From Trichosporon coremiiforme (taxonomy: Eukaryota > Basidiomycota > Tremellomycetes > Trichosporonales > Trichosporonaceae): a stretch of DNA of 64,000 nt. Below are positions 1 through 12,100 of the stretch, piece by piece. The translations under genes and the position numbers were made by a program. Where the stretch lies: NCBI GenBank assembly GCA_039545355.1, contig BCJJ01000013.1, positions 667,980-731,979 on the forward strand, given 5' to 3'. Every line of letters begins with the position of its first letter. Position 1 is the first letter of the stretch. Below the pieces are notes generated by a model, which was not told the DNA's origin, ran no database searches, and saw only the letters and a program-made list of their open reading frames with translations.

Positions 1-3000
1 GNGCCACCCGTACTCGCCCTTTGCGATGTGGTGCATGACGCGCCGCCGGCTGAGCCGGTCCACGGCAGCCTGGTCACCGCCGGTCGACGAGACCGTGGAC
101 GCGGTGCTGCCCGCCCTCGGGCGTCCGGAAGCGACGCTGTTATCGTCGAACGGAAGCTCGCCGGCGATGAGTGCGTAGAGCACAACACCAAGCGCCCATG
201 CGTCGGTGCGTCGTCCGTCGTATAAGTTGCCCATGACGACCTCAGGCGCAGCGTACGCCTCGCTGCCGCAGCGTGTAGACAATAAAGGTGAGTCGGTCGC
301 GATGAAGCGCGACAGGCCAAAGTCCGAAAGCTTGATCAGCGGCGTGGGCAGCTGGTCCAGCGGGACGGATCCCGTTGAGGTCGCAGTCAGTTGGAACGGG
401 TTCACGGTGAACAGAATATCTGCCCTGTCAGTTGCGATAGAAGCCCACTTCAACTCACTCTCTAACTTGATGTCTCGATGCACGACTTCGACCTCATGGA
501 GCCAAGCCACTGCACGACACAGCTCGCCAAAGATGCGCCGCACGAGGCCTTCGCCCTTCGGGTCGTTCGGCCCCGGCAACAGCATGCGCTTGTGCAGGGC
601 TTGATCCTCCACCACATTGAACAGTTCGCCGCCGTTTAGCTTATCCAGAACCAAACAATGGTGCGAGTCGGTCGAGAAATGCGTGATGTAGCTCACAATG
701 CCGGGATGCACGAGATGCCGGAGCACCTCGACCTCACGACAGAACGCAATCGTAGTTCTTGAGTTGCGGGCGCAGGCGCTGCGGTCGATCATCTTGACGG
801 CAACAGCGCCAGCGTCATTGTCATCCTCACGAACGGCGGACCACACGATCGAGAATGCGCCCTCGCCGAGCGGCTCCACCAGCGTCCACTTGCCCGGGTT
901 TGACGGGACGCGGATTGGCAGCGCGGCGGTGTCGGTGCTCGGTACGAGAACGTCTCCCTCTTTCATGGGAACTGCGTCGGGGTCGTCGTGATGCGTTTCT
1001 CGCGAGATCGCAATTGGCCCGTTGCCGCGAGGGAACTGCGACTTGGGTGACGGCGGGTTTAGTAAGTCGACACGAGGATTGGTGACAGATCTGAAACCCT
1101 GAGTGTTGGTAGGGGACACAGGCGGCAAGAGGTGGTTCATGTCGAGTGCGTGGGGAGTGCCAGGGATAGTCACGACACGTGCGCGCATACTCGGCGGCAT
1201 GCCACGGCCTAACGCTGGCGTTCGAGGCGTCGCAGGAAGTGGTAAGGACGGAGGAGAAGTGGTGATCGTGGGCGAAGTGCTGCTCGCAGATGTTTTGGGC
1301 AGGGGCGATGGAGGCGTCGGTAAAACGCTCGAAGTCGACGTCGAGAAGAACGCGTCCGTCTTCGAATTGGACGCTGGCGTCGCATTTAGTGCTTTGTTTC
1401 GCACAGGCGTCGAATTTGAACCAGCCGCAGAGCCGTTGGACTCTAAACTGGACGCGACTGGCGTTCCGGAAGCGCTCCTAAGGCCTTGGAACTCTGCCCA
1501 CGAGTCGCTCGGTGCAGGCGACACTGGTCGAAACATGTTGACACCGCGGCGAAAATCCTCGAACTCGGACAGCTGCTCTCTTATAGGCGACGACGACAGA
1601 AAGCTCGCACGCGTGTCGATGGGGGAGGGGATCTCATCGAGACTCTTGAGCGACGAGTCCCTGCGGTGGGACGGTAACGGCAGGTGCATTCCTGACCCCG
1701 GGGCGCTGCCGTTCAGATCCCCACCACCGACATATCGCTTGCGTTCGGACCATGTCGGGTCGATACCGCCGTTGGAGCTCAGAGCAGAGAGCGACTCGAG
1801 TGTTAGCGTCGAGCCAATATTGCGCTTGAAGGTCTCGTAGGCTTGGGGCGAGATGGTATTTGGCAGAGGAACAGTAGTCGGGTCAAAGTTACGGCAAACG
1901 ATGAAGGCTTCCCCGCTACCTTTGCGACTACTCCTGGGCTTGCGCACCCAGACGCCGCCGCGACGCCCTACCCGGTCGTAGCCAGGCTTTCCGGCCATGT
2001 CTTCCTCGTCCTCGTCGATGTCTTGTCCGGGAGGCGGGCCGGGGAAGAATGTCGAGAGCTGCGAACGGAGGATGGCTGCTTGAGGATCAAGAGGCGACAA
2101 AAAGATCTTGAAGATGAGGGTGGCGTGAGGAGCCATTAGCGTCAACGACAATGTTAGAGCCTGGAGATGATCAGCGTTGTGCACTAAGATCCGGCACCGA
2201 GCGCCGAGCCATCGGGCGATGGGGCGCGCGCGTGCGACTGCGCGACACGCGCTACCCTGCTGCGCATCGAGCTTCGCAATCACGTACCGCCAAAATGAGC
2301 TGCGCATGGAGATGGGCGTCAAGGTCGTGGACACCGGTAACTAAGCGTCAGCTTGTCCGAAACGGGGATTGGTGCTGGCTTGAGCGTGCGATACGTACCA
2401 TCGGGGGCGCCATCGCAGACGACCAGGTCGGCCTTCCTTCCGCCAAGCGCTTCCAGGACGCGGGGGACCGTGTCCGGGCAGGTGATGTCGGTCTGCATTG
2501 TTGTGACGCCGGTTAGAGGTGCCTGCGAGATGGGTAAGTCACCCGCTAGCCGCGGCATACGCAATACGTACCATTGGCTGCAGGTCAATGGAGACGATGC
2601 GTGAGTCGGAACCAGCGCGTCCGGGCCTGTCTCCGTCAGCATACATTGAGGCTTAAGGGTTTAGGTCGAGCACGGAGCCCAGTCCAGGGAAGGCGGACAG
2701 AACATTATGTGAGGGTAGGAAGGAACGCGCGGTGCGAGGTGCGAGTCCAGCCGGAAGAAATGCGTCTGGCCGAGGAGGGCGGGACTCACTTCAGATGCGC
2801 AGCAAGTACCTGCGACCACGATCCGGGCGCGGCGCAGAGATCGACAGCGGTGTTGACGCCGGTGAACAGGTCGTACTCCTCATCTGAAGCGGGTGTCAGG
2901 ATCCAGCCAAGCTTCCAGGATTAGAACAGCTCGCATCTGACCGGACATGGCGCCGAGGACTAGCTCGGAGCGGCAACGCCCCGCACTCATGTGCTCGCCA

Positions 3001-3189
3001 TGTCCAGTACTGCAGCTGTTCGTTGCGTAGACTTACCGAGATGGAGAAGCTTGTAAGCCGACCGGGCGCGGTATCCTTGGAGCTGTGTCAATCGCAAAGA
3101 ACGAGTAAGGGAGGGCAATACTAACCGTCACTCTTTCCTTTGCGGTAGTAGACATCGCGCTTGTCCAGACTCGACTTCGAGGAAGGCAT
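1..3189 (-). CDS. FtsJ/Trm7-type tRNA 2'-O-methyltransferase fused in frame to a Ser/Thr protein kinase (3' end beyond window)
   Basis: Exons, transcript order: 3189-3126, 3075-3037, 2883-2790, 2626-2572, 2522-2399, 2340-2288, 2160-459, 419-<1 (about 850 codons visible). Residues 1-230 are an FtsJ methyltransferase: KRDVYYRK start, [20 protein letters not shown] loop, CDGAPD, LIFKIF and KPRSSR, giving the family tetrad K30-D121-K161-E227. Trm7 methylates the tRNA anticodon loop. The same exon then runs, with no stop, through a Ser/Pro-rich linker (about 250-565) into a kinase: Gly loop GEGAFS, VAVK lysine near 599, HRDIKLEN near 704, DFG near 743, APE and DAWALG. A 39-nt intron (420-458) must be removed to restore HRDIKLENIL; it is open in frame. 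The kinase looks CAMK-like; its C-lobe is cut by the window edge. Each domain is clear; the fusion is an inference from the uninterrupted frame. A promoter hidden in the linker is the alternative. Confidence 0.8.
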
Positions 3190-3242
3190 GGTGGAACGTG
3201 CGCCTCTCCTCCAGGCTGAGAGCTAGGTGGGGTAGCTGACGC

Positions 3243-3290
3243 GGAAGTGCTGGGTTCGGTGGAACGGGAAGTGCTGGGTTCGGTGGAACG
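3243..3290. repeat. Tandem duplication of a 24-bp unit (2 copies)
   Basis: The unit starting GGAAGTGCTGGG occurs twice head to tail with a 24-bp period, 54 bp upstream of the start codon of the methyltransferase-kinase gene. It probably lies in that gene's 5' leader or promoter. Confidence 0.85.
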
Positions 3291-4080
3291 GTGTCGAGGA
3301 TCGAGTCGGAGGGTCGAGTCGGTGTTCAGTGTTGGGTAAAATGATTGCTAACGAAGAAATCGTGACAGTGGGCTGATCGAATCGTGCGCGCGACGGCCTC
3401 AGGCTCGGTTCCGAGCAGACGGAGGGAGGAGCGCGAGGTCGGGTTGACTGATGGCCGCGGGGGCGGGGTCGGGAGCCGGAACGATAGAGGCGGCGGGAGA
3501 AGTGAGCCGGAACGAATGAAGGGTTGCGGCAGGTGGTATGCACAAGTGCGCAACGCGAAAAGGAAGACGCAGAGATTGACAATGGAGCGCTTGTCAAACC
3601 TGGACGGAGGCGTTAATGTGAGGGAGGGCGGCGATGTGGCTGATGGCTGAAGAGGATGGGTCCTGCAGAGGAGGAAGGTTGAAGAGGGCGAGAGGCTACC
3701 TACTGCGCGCGCAAGGGCGGGGGTAGTATCGCTTACAAGGGGAGAGGGAAGGTTGAGGGCGCGAGCCGGGATCCGACGAAAAGCGGAGTCGAGTCGCAGC
3801 TGAGAGACGGGGGAGGGGGAGTGTGCGAACGGGTGAAAATGCGTGTATGACGGTTTGTGATCGAGATGTGCAGCGATCACGGATGTGTATGGGGTGTGTG
3901 GGCTGGCGCAGTCGGTGGTCTCGAGGTCATGAAAGATTGCGGCGTACCGGTTGGCCGCTGGACCAAACAACGAGCGAGCCTACGTCGGAGATCTGATTGA
4001 GGAGTCCCCACTCGCCAGGCTGGGAGGGGCTCTGCAGGCTCTAGACCTGAGGCTGGCTCACTGTAGCCACCCAGCGCGCG

Positions 4081-4110
4081 CCCAGCAGCCCAGCAGCCCA
4101 GCAGCCCAGC
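4081..4110. repeat. 9-bp tandem repeat, unit CCCAGCAGC
   Basis: About three perfect copies of CCCAGCAGC lie in the gene-free stretch. No coding context is evident. Confidence 0.8.
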
Positions 4111-4294
4111 GGCCATTCAAGTCAGGTCAAGGTTCGCAGCCTAACAGAATTAAACGTGGTCCCGTAATCCAGTGGGATCCAGTCATTATGCCGCATTCCT
4201 AATGTTCCAAGTTCCAGAAGCTAATCCAGAGAACCGCCTCGATTACGCAGCCAACGTCCAATCACTTAATCCCGTGCGAGACATCCGAAACACT

Positions 4295-4340
4295 CAGGAC
4301 AGCCAGGACAGCCAGGACAGCCAGGACATGCAGGACACAG
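4295..4340. repeat. 9-bp tandem repeat, unit CAGGACAGC
   Basis: Three perfect copies of CAGGACAGC are followed by two diverged ones (CAGGACATG, CAGGACACA). It is a minisatellite-like tract in intergenic DNA. Confidence 0.8.
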
Positions 4341-4852
4341 GATGCAGGACAATCCGAACACCCGCGATTACCTCTCACACTTCTGGCTCCAGTCTCTCAA
4401 TACACTCCATTCGACAAGGTTGGCAACCACGAGGCGCACGAGGCGACAGATAACAAACGTTGCTCCGTCATCACGTCACACTCGATCACCTCCGATCGCG
4501 TCTTCAACTCTTCGAGTCTTCAGATTATGCATGTACGCTACTACTACATGGGCACACTCGTTTGCGTTTCGCCACGGACGCTGCAGGCCGTCCGCTGAGC
4601 TAAGCTGTTTCAGATAAGGAGGTTTCTATCAACGACACAATACACACACATTGCCTGTTCGAGGCCATCGTTCGTCACCCAGTCCAGGATAGTCGCAGAG
4701 GAAAGAAGGAAAATGGGGAATCGGAAGCGGGAGAGTCAAAGTCGGAGAAGAGAAGTCGGGAAGAAGGAACAGGTGGATCACGATGCCTGAAGGATATAGA
4801 ATGATTCGAATATAGAGAGTCGATTAAGCGTGGTTGTCCAGATCGACCAGCA

Positions 4853-7800
4853 TCAGAGGAAAGGCTCCATCGCACCAGGGTGCTCGACCTCAGCGTTGAC
4901 GAAAAGCATGCCGTTGTACAGCTGTGCCGACGGGCTCATGAGAGGGATTCGCCGCGTCGCAAACTTGTCGTTCGGGTCGAAGGCACCAGGGTGCATGCCG
5001 ACTGCGTGGGCGTGCATCGCCGTCAGAGGCGAGCGACCAAGGATGTCGCCGTCACGGGGGCTGCACTCGGGGTCGGTGTCCAGAGACCGGCACCGCGTCA
5101 GCAACGGCGTCGGCTCATCTGGGTCAAAATTTTGTTCGTTTATAAAATCATGCCAGGACTGGTCCGCAAGCGCGTCGTCCGTCTGCGCCATCAACGTGAC
5201 ACCACCCGGTCCGTCGCCGAGAGCGGGTGGCGGGGCGGGGCCCTGCGGCGGCATCATCTGCGCGGACGTCCACATGTTGAGGGCAGCGTTCATGTCGCCG
5301 TCGAACGCACCGACAGCCTGTCGCTGAGCGAAGAAGGCAGCGTTCTGCTCGCGCTCCTGCTGCGCTCCCTTCTGCTGCTGCGCGAAGTAGTCCGCGTGCG
5401 TCGCCCGAGACACGTTGATAGCGTTGCCCGAGAAACCAGCCGCCGCAGGGGTCGCTCCAGAGGTGCTGCCAGGCGTAGGAGCCGACTCCACGTTCTGGGG
5501 CGTGGGAGCAGTCGGGGCTGCGGGTGTCGGCGCCTTCTCGCTCTGGGCATCCTCCTCGGCCTTTGCTCGCTTGGCCGACTTCGGGGTCTGAGCGACGGAG
5601 CTCTTACGCTTCGCCGGTCGCTTGGGAGCTGCTGTTGATGGCGTGGACGCCTCAGCCTGCGGAGTAGTAGCAGCCGCTGGTGTTCGTGGCGTCTTCTCGT
5701 CGGCGGGCGCGGGCTTTGGGGACTCGGAGACCTTGGCCTTGCGGCTCTTCGGCAGTGGTGGTGGCTTCAGGTCCTCCTGCTTGAGCGGCCGCTTGATGAG
5801 GTTGTTGAGCATCTCGGGGCTCAGAGCGTGGGCCGCCTGCTGCGGAGTGTTGGCATTGGCGTTGGCGCTCGTCGGGGCCGGGGCGTTGTTGTTGGCCGTG
5901 TTGTTGTTGCTGGCGGCAGCAATCGCGGCAGCAGCGTTCATCTGCTGTTGCTGCTGAGCTTGTTGAGCCTGCTGGTGCTGCTGTTGCTGGGCCTGCTGCT
6001 GTTGAGCCTGTTGCTGTTGCTGTTGAGCCAGCTGCTGGGCCTGTTGAGCAGCCTGGTTCTGCTGGTTGGCAGCGGCCGCCGCAGCGCGCATCGCCTCGGT
6101 CTGGTTGTGGTTGGTGAGGGACTGCATGCGCTTGCGGATGTTCGGGTCGGTCATCGCCTGCTGCAGGTGCACGGACGCCTCGTCGATAACGAGCTTGAGG
6201 CGGTTGCGGACGCCCTCGAGCTCCTTAAGCGTCAAGCAAGGCTGGTTGCTCTTCGTCTTGTTGACAGCGGCAGAGCAGATGGCGGTGAGCTGGACAAGAC
6301 CGTGACAGCGTGTTCGGTCCTCGGCAGTCTGGGCGACAACGCTGAACAGCGGGCTCCTCTGCTTGGCCTCCGTCGCAAGGCGCACAACACTCTCAAGGAC
6401 AGAGCGGTACTCGGCCTGCTGCTCCGGCGGAATCTGAACGGTCTGCTTGCGCGTATTCAGGAACGCAGCCTCGAGCTGGGCCTCCTTGTGACGAAGGTTT
6501 GCGACAACTTCCTGGAAGCTGACGGGGTGCGGGTTCGGCTGTGGCGGCTGGTTCTGCTGCGGCGTCGGCTGCTGGTTCTGCGGTGTCGGCTGCTGCTGGT
6601 TCTGCGGCGTCGGCTGGTTCTGCTGGTTCTGCGGCGTCGGCTGGTTCTGCTGGTTTTGCTGCTGCTGGTTCTGCTGGTTTTGCTGGTTCTGTTGGTTCTG
6701 CTGGTTCTGCTGAGCCTGCTGCTGCATGCTTTGAGCGTGCGCGACGCGAGCCCGCATGATGCGCTGCTGCTCCTCGGTCAGGGTCATGCCCTGGTTCTGC
6801 GCGACGGCGTTCATGAACTCCTGCGTCAAACCGTTGGGCATGTTGGGGCGGATCTGGCCTGGCTGTTGGGGGTTGGGCGGGACGTTCATCTGCTGCTGCT
6901 GGGGCTGCTGCTGCTGTGGCGGTTGCTGGGGCTGCTGAGGTTGCTGAGGTTGCTGCTGCTGCTGCGGCAGCTGCTGAGGAGCCTGCTGGGGCGTCGACTG
7001 CTGACCAGGATTCTGCTGCGGCATGAGACCCTGGGGGCGCACGGCGTTCTGCTGGACACCTGGGTTCTGTTGCTGTTGCTGCTGCTGGTTGCGCTGCCCG
7101 GCCTGCAGGTTCTGCATCCAGAGCTCTTCCAGACGGCTCAGGAACTGGTGGTACACCTCCGAGATCTGCCGCGCGATCGTGTTGGGATCAGCACCAGGCT
7201 GGTTTGACGGGAGGAAGCCGATCGCCTGAGCGGCGGTGGTCCACAGCTTGTCGATCGGCTGGCTGTCAAACTTGCGGTAACCTCCGTAGGCGAAGACGTA
7301 AGCGAACAACCGGTAGAGGTTGACCGGTTTGCCGTTCACGAGCGGGTACTGCAGATCGGGGCGCTGGTGCAGGCTGCGCAAGACACGGAGCCAGTCTTCC
7401 TCCGGGGGGAAGTTCTGCGTCGGAGCCGTCTGCTGCATGTTCCACGGTCCGCCAGCGCCCCCGACTCCACCAGCGCCCGGCTGCTGCGCATTCTGCGACA
7501 GCTGGTTCGCCATCGGGACACTCTGTCCCATGTTCGGCATCCCCTGGTTCTGCATGTTCGGAACCTGCTGGGATGGCTGCTGCAGCTGCTGAGGCTGCTG
7601 CTGCGGAGTCTGCTGCTGGGGGGGCTGCTGTTGAGGCTGAGGCGGCTGCTGCAGTTGCTGAGGCTGCTGCTGTGGTGTCTGCTGAGGAGGGACCTGCTGC
7701 TGAGGCTGCTGCTGTTGTTGAGGCTGCTGCTGCTGGGGCTGTTGCTGCTGCTGGGGCTGTTGCGGCTGCTGCTGTTGACCAGGCTGCTGCTGCTGCGGTT

Positions 7801-9104
7801 GCTGCTGCTGCTGGTTCTGGTTACCCATCTGCGACTGCTTGAGCTGGTTGATCAGATGCTGCTGCAGATGCGGCGGCAGAGGCTGGTTGCCGTTCAAACC
7901 GAAGAGGCCGGCCTGCTGAAGCTGGGCGAGGCTGCCGGCGCTTAACGCGCGCTGTCCCTGGGCGGCACGCTGCTGCTGAGCAAGAGCGAGAAGCTGGGCC
8001 TGAGTCAGGCCACTCTGTTTGATGCGGTTGGCGAAGAGCTCCCGGCGCTGAGCCTCAGTCAATGTCTGTGCGGACTGAGGTAAGCCGGGCACTTGGGCCT
8101 GTGGCTGCAGAGGGTTATTCGTCATCAACGGCGCGTTGTTGCTGTTCGGGTCGACACCTCCGAGGCTAGAGCCTCCCGCAGCGTTCTTGTTGGCGGCCTG
8201 CTGCGCAGCCTGCACCTGCTGCCTGGAATTGTAAGCGGAGGAAAGGGGATAAGCGACTTACAATCGCTGCATCGCAGCCCTCATCTCCGGGGTGCTCATG
8301 CCTCCCTTCTGGATCAAAGCGGCGTACTGGTTGATCGTTTGCGGGGGCAAGCCACTGACGTCCTGCAGAATCAGTCAGACATGTTCGACCGACGGACTTA
8401 CCTTTGCGTTGAAGAGGGCCTCGGCAGCCTTCTGTGCCGCATTCTGCTGGAGCTGGGTCGCGTTCTGTTGCTGCATCGGCTGCTGGGGCTGGACACCTGG
8501 TCGGATCTGCTGCTGGACCTGCTGCTGCTGAGCTTGCTGGAATCGTTGCTGTTGCAGTTGCTGCTGGGCGTGCTGGATCTGCTGGGCGAGGACGGCCGGA
8601 TTCGGTGTCTGTCCCCCAGCATTTGTCACGCCCGCACGGACTGCCTGCATACGAAGCTAAAGCGGTCAGTCTGCGCACTCCAGGTGCATCACTCACGAGG
8701 TCAAACTGTGACGGCGCCGAGCCCATGAGGTTGGGCGTCTGGCCCGGGTTCTGCTGTTGCTGCTGCTGTCCCATCGCTTGCTGTTGCCGTGCTCGCTGGT
8801 CGAGTTGCTGGCTGGCGTGGGACTGGAGCGAGTTGAAAGAATTCAACCAGTTGGTGGGTAGTGCGCCCCCGCCACCGGCAGCTGCACCGCCGACATTGTT
8901 CGTGTTGCCGCCGAGCGCGTTCGAGATGGCGGCGTTGCTGAGGTTGAAGCCTTGCATACCCTGCTGCTGCTGCTGGCTCTGGTCAACGCCACCGGTCATG
9001 CCGCTGAGGGCCGCCGGGTTCACGTTGCCACCGTTGTTCGGAAGCTGGTAGAGGATGGAGGGGTCGAATCCAGCATTCTGGAAAGCCTGCCCAAAATTGG
9101 ACAT
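4853..9104 (-). CDS. Gln-rich ARID-domain protein, SWI1-like subunit of SWI/SNF
   Basis: Exons: 9104-8697, 8644-8402, 8362-8262, 8222-4853; 1373 aa. The introns are 52, 39 and 39 nt. An ARID/BRIGHT DNA-binding domain lies at about residues 521-615, with landmarks VNGKPVNLYRLF, VFAYGGYRKF and IGFLP. Most of the rest is Gln/Asn/Pro low complexity, including long QQQPQ and NQQNQ tracts, then a Lys/Ser/Thr-Pro-rich part with basic KRPAKRKSS-like patches. ARID plus Gln-rich flanks in a very long protein is the signature of fungal Swi1, the ARID subunit of the SWI/SNF remodeler that helps bind chromatin. The start is the first in-frame ATG; an upstream GTG in the same frame was not used. Paralogous ARID proteins cannot be excluded. 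Confidence 0.85.
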
Positions 9105-12100
9105 GCTGGGGGATGGATGCTGGCTTGCCACCGCTGTGGGGGGATGCGGGTTGAGGATGTATCGGTCGGACGGTCGGATGGGTCGTTACAAAGTGGAAGG
9201 AATCCGCGTGGGGGGAGGGAGCTATGGGACTCGACGGACACACAAAGGCGCACAAAGTCTTTTTCCCCGGTGGGTCACTAAGCCGCCGGACGAACGGCGA
9301 TGAGGGGGCGACGAGCGAGTCAACGATTGGCGGCGGCTAGGTCGCTTGGACCCGCGCGCTGAAGAGACAGGAGGTGCCGTCGGAGGGGTGCTGTAACTCT
9401 ATCGGGGTCAGGAAGGTTGAGGAGGATGGCGGCGCGCGGAAGAGTGAAAAGCGATGACGGAAGAAGAGAGGCGATGACCTGTCGCTGACTAGGTGGTCGC
9501 GCTGGATGCTGGATGGGATGTCAGCTGGTTCTCGAGCGAGTGTGGGGAAGCGGAAGAGTGGAAGAGGATGAGTGAGATACGGGTCTGTTCGTCGAAGGGA
9601 GGGAACATGAGCTGATCTGTCCAGGCGGGAGCCAGACTGGGGGCGGCGCAGAGTCGTGTGCTGGTAGGTGCGGGTGTGCCGCCGGGGCCTTTGTCGGCTG
9701 TCGGGTGCTCGGACGCAAACGGGAACGCGGGGGCAGGCCACTCACTGTTGCTTGTGTGCAGTGTGAGTGTAGAGGGGTTGATGTGGAGACGTTGGATGGT
9801 GTCTGGAGGAGGAAAACGGATCGCGGTGAGGCCGGAGGAGGGGGACGGCAGGCAGAGAGGGGAGGGGAGGGCGGAAAGAAGGGGTGGTGTTCGGGGGTGG
9901 ATGAATGGATGGGGGAGGGCGTGAGGTGGGTGATGGGTGATGGCAGCTGGGTCGACTCTCGCATGCAGCAACAGGCAGCAGGGCCAGCAGGGCAAGCAGG
10001 GCTGCCAGGGAGCAGGCTGCAGCCTCAAGACCTGGGTAGCCAGGGCAAACGGTTTTTCTCCAGGGGCAAGGGATGCAGACGCAGGGGCACCCAGGGCCGG
10101 CAAGGGGCACGAGACCTGCGGCAGCTGCCAATGCTCATATTCATTTGGTCCCGTCACGTTTGTAACCGGCGGTACGACCATTTAGCCCAGAGCTTAATTA
10201 TGTCTATTAGTCCGACCTTATGCTCTCTTATTCAACCAGACCCTGCGACCCAACCTCGTCTTACAACATCGTAGCTTCGGCTCGTCGAGTTCCTTATGCT
10301 GGCAGATGCAGAAGGTGAGGGCAAGCAGGAGAGGACAAGGCTTAAGCCCGTCAAGCCGTCAAGCCCTCCAGCCAGCCTTAGAGCTTAAGCATGCAGAGCG
10401 GCTTCGACGAAACGGAACCCGACAGGCAGCATTGTGAACGTGCATCCTGCAGATCCAGTTGCCATCGGGCCATCAGGCCATGATGCACCACAGTCAGCTG
10501 GCGTAACGCCCCGCGTCATGCTGTCACCCACCCCCGCAGCGGCGCAGCCGGCACGCTATACCCCATGGCTGCACCCCTCCTTCCCCATGTTCGTGGCCGT
10601 CCTCGTGGCAAATTCATGTAAATGTTACGAAGCGAGCGAGTCGTCATCTGGCTTTCGGTCCGGCAAGGAGATTAAAACATAGGACACCCATCTGGCGCCA
10701 TCCTGCGTCGACTTGGGCAAACGACGTATCTCCTCTTGTCGGCTTCGGCTTCGGCCTCTAATGGGACCCTGCAGTCCAGCAGCAGTCCGGCGCTGCGGTC
10801 CGCTCACTACAGTATTCGCGCTCCACTTGCCGTGAACAACGGCCTGCAGTCAGCTGCACCGCCGGTTCGCTCCCCGTTCGCCGCTGACAGCAGACAGGAG
10901 ACCGATCCCACTGAAGCGAGGTCCAAGGAACACACTGATCAGGCCCAGCTTATTCCAATCTGTGCTCTTGTGAATTGACAAGCTTCCAGTTCAAAAATCT
11001 GCAAACGTAATCGGCGCGTAATTTCTGCCTGCAAGCTGTAGAGGTCCCATTATAGGCGGGGCCTCGTTGCAGATGCTGTCCCATTTCCTGCAGTTCCATG
11101 ATCTGGTGACCCACTCTGTTGCATCGAACCGTGTTCTTCGCCGTGAAAGACAGGCTGCACGCCGTGAGTTGGGCGCTGAGCGCTGCCCAGAGTTGGCAGC
11201 AGCACCTTCAGGACACCCTGAGGGCGTGTATCGGCCCTGGTTTAAGCTGTCGGCGGCCCTACGAAACCCAGCGTGGAACCCTGGAGGCCCTAAAAAGGCA
11301 GACCAGAAAAGAGGCGGCAGGCCAGGGCCCAGCATGGATACCCTGGGACCGGCCCATCAGGCGGGCGAATCAGAACGAAAAGACTGAACCAGTTCCAAAC
11401 CCAGGACCTCCGGGCCCTCGGGCCTGTCAGGCCTGCCTCAAGCTCTGAGCAAGCCTGAGCAAGCTTTGAGCAAGCTTCATCACGCATCGAGCCGCCGGCA
11501 GATGGTGAGAGGAAGCACTCGAGCAGAGGCAGTGGTAGCTGGGTTCCTACCCGTACCTTTCTGTGCCTGGCGTGCAGTCGTCCTGGGCGTGAATGCTGCT
11601 CGAAGGGCAGAAGACGGGGTCAGCGTTCCTGGCCTGCATTCATGAGGCAAGAGCGTGTCCGCGGAAGCTCTACTGAATGCCCTCTCAGCCCTGGGTCCCC
11701 CCCTTGGTTCACCAAACCTGGCCCAGCCAAAGCTGCGTGCAGTGGGTTGGGTTAGGTGAGTGAGTCAATCTGCTGCGGCCGCTGCCCACAGGCGCCGCAG
11801 ATATCGCTGCTGTTGCATTTCAAGACGCAAGGTACCAGAGACAGGCAAGGGCGATGGGCCTGAGGGACAAGGGGCGACTCACCCAGTCCTTCTTCCCCTC
11901 ACGCCCCGCCCTCAGCCCCCTCCTTGCTCCTTGATTGTAGTCCGACAAGATCGACCCGAACTCAAGACTTCGGGAACACGGTGTTGTGGAGCCACAAGCC
12001 GTTGATGTCACCAAGGCATGCGCTTGGCTTGTGTCCTACGCACATCTCCCGGCCTCTCAGCTGAGCCACCTGACGAGCAGCTGAGCGGTACGCTACGGTG

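Larger units (their letters stand above)
3190..4852. other. Gene-free stretch with short tandem repeats
   Basis: This lies upstream of the methyltransferase-kinase gene and downstream of the SWI1-like gene, both on the minus strand. Minus-strand open frames here (to 214 codons) are Ser/Pro/Arg-rich, consistent with a pyrimidine-rich leader, and resemble no family I know. It contains three short tandem repeats, listed separately. I see no RNA gene. Confidence 0.55.

Noticed and set aside
2134..2136. Separate start codon for the kinase at 2136
   Set aside because: The residues that follow are FtsJ beta strands (LIFKIF, KPRSSR), so this ATG is internal to the methyltransferase.
3326..3970. 214-codon minus-strand open frame upstream of the methyltransferase-kinase gene
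   Set aside because: Ser/Pro/His-rich with no domain; overlaps other frames and fits a pyrimidine-rich leader.
5828..7207. 459-codon plus-strand frame rich in Leu
   Set aside because: Antisense shadow of the Gln-rich tracts of the SWI1-like gene (CTG/CAG repeats).
9489..10181. 230-codon minus-strand frame
   Set aside because: Pro/Leu/Ser-rich, no family resemblance, in the leader region of the SWI1-like gene.
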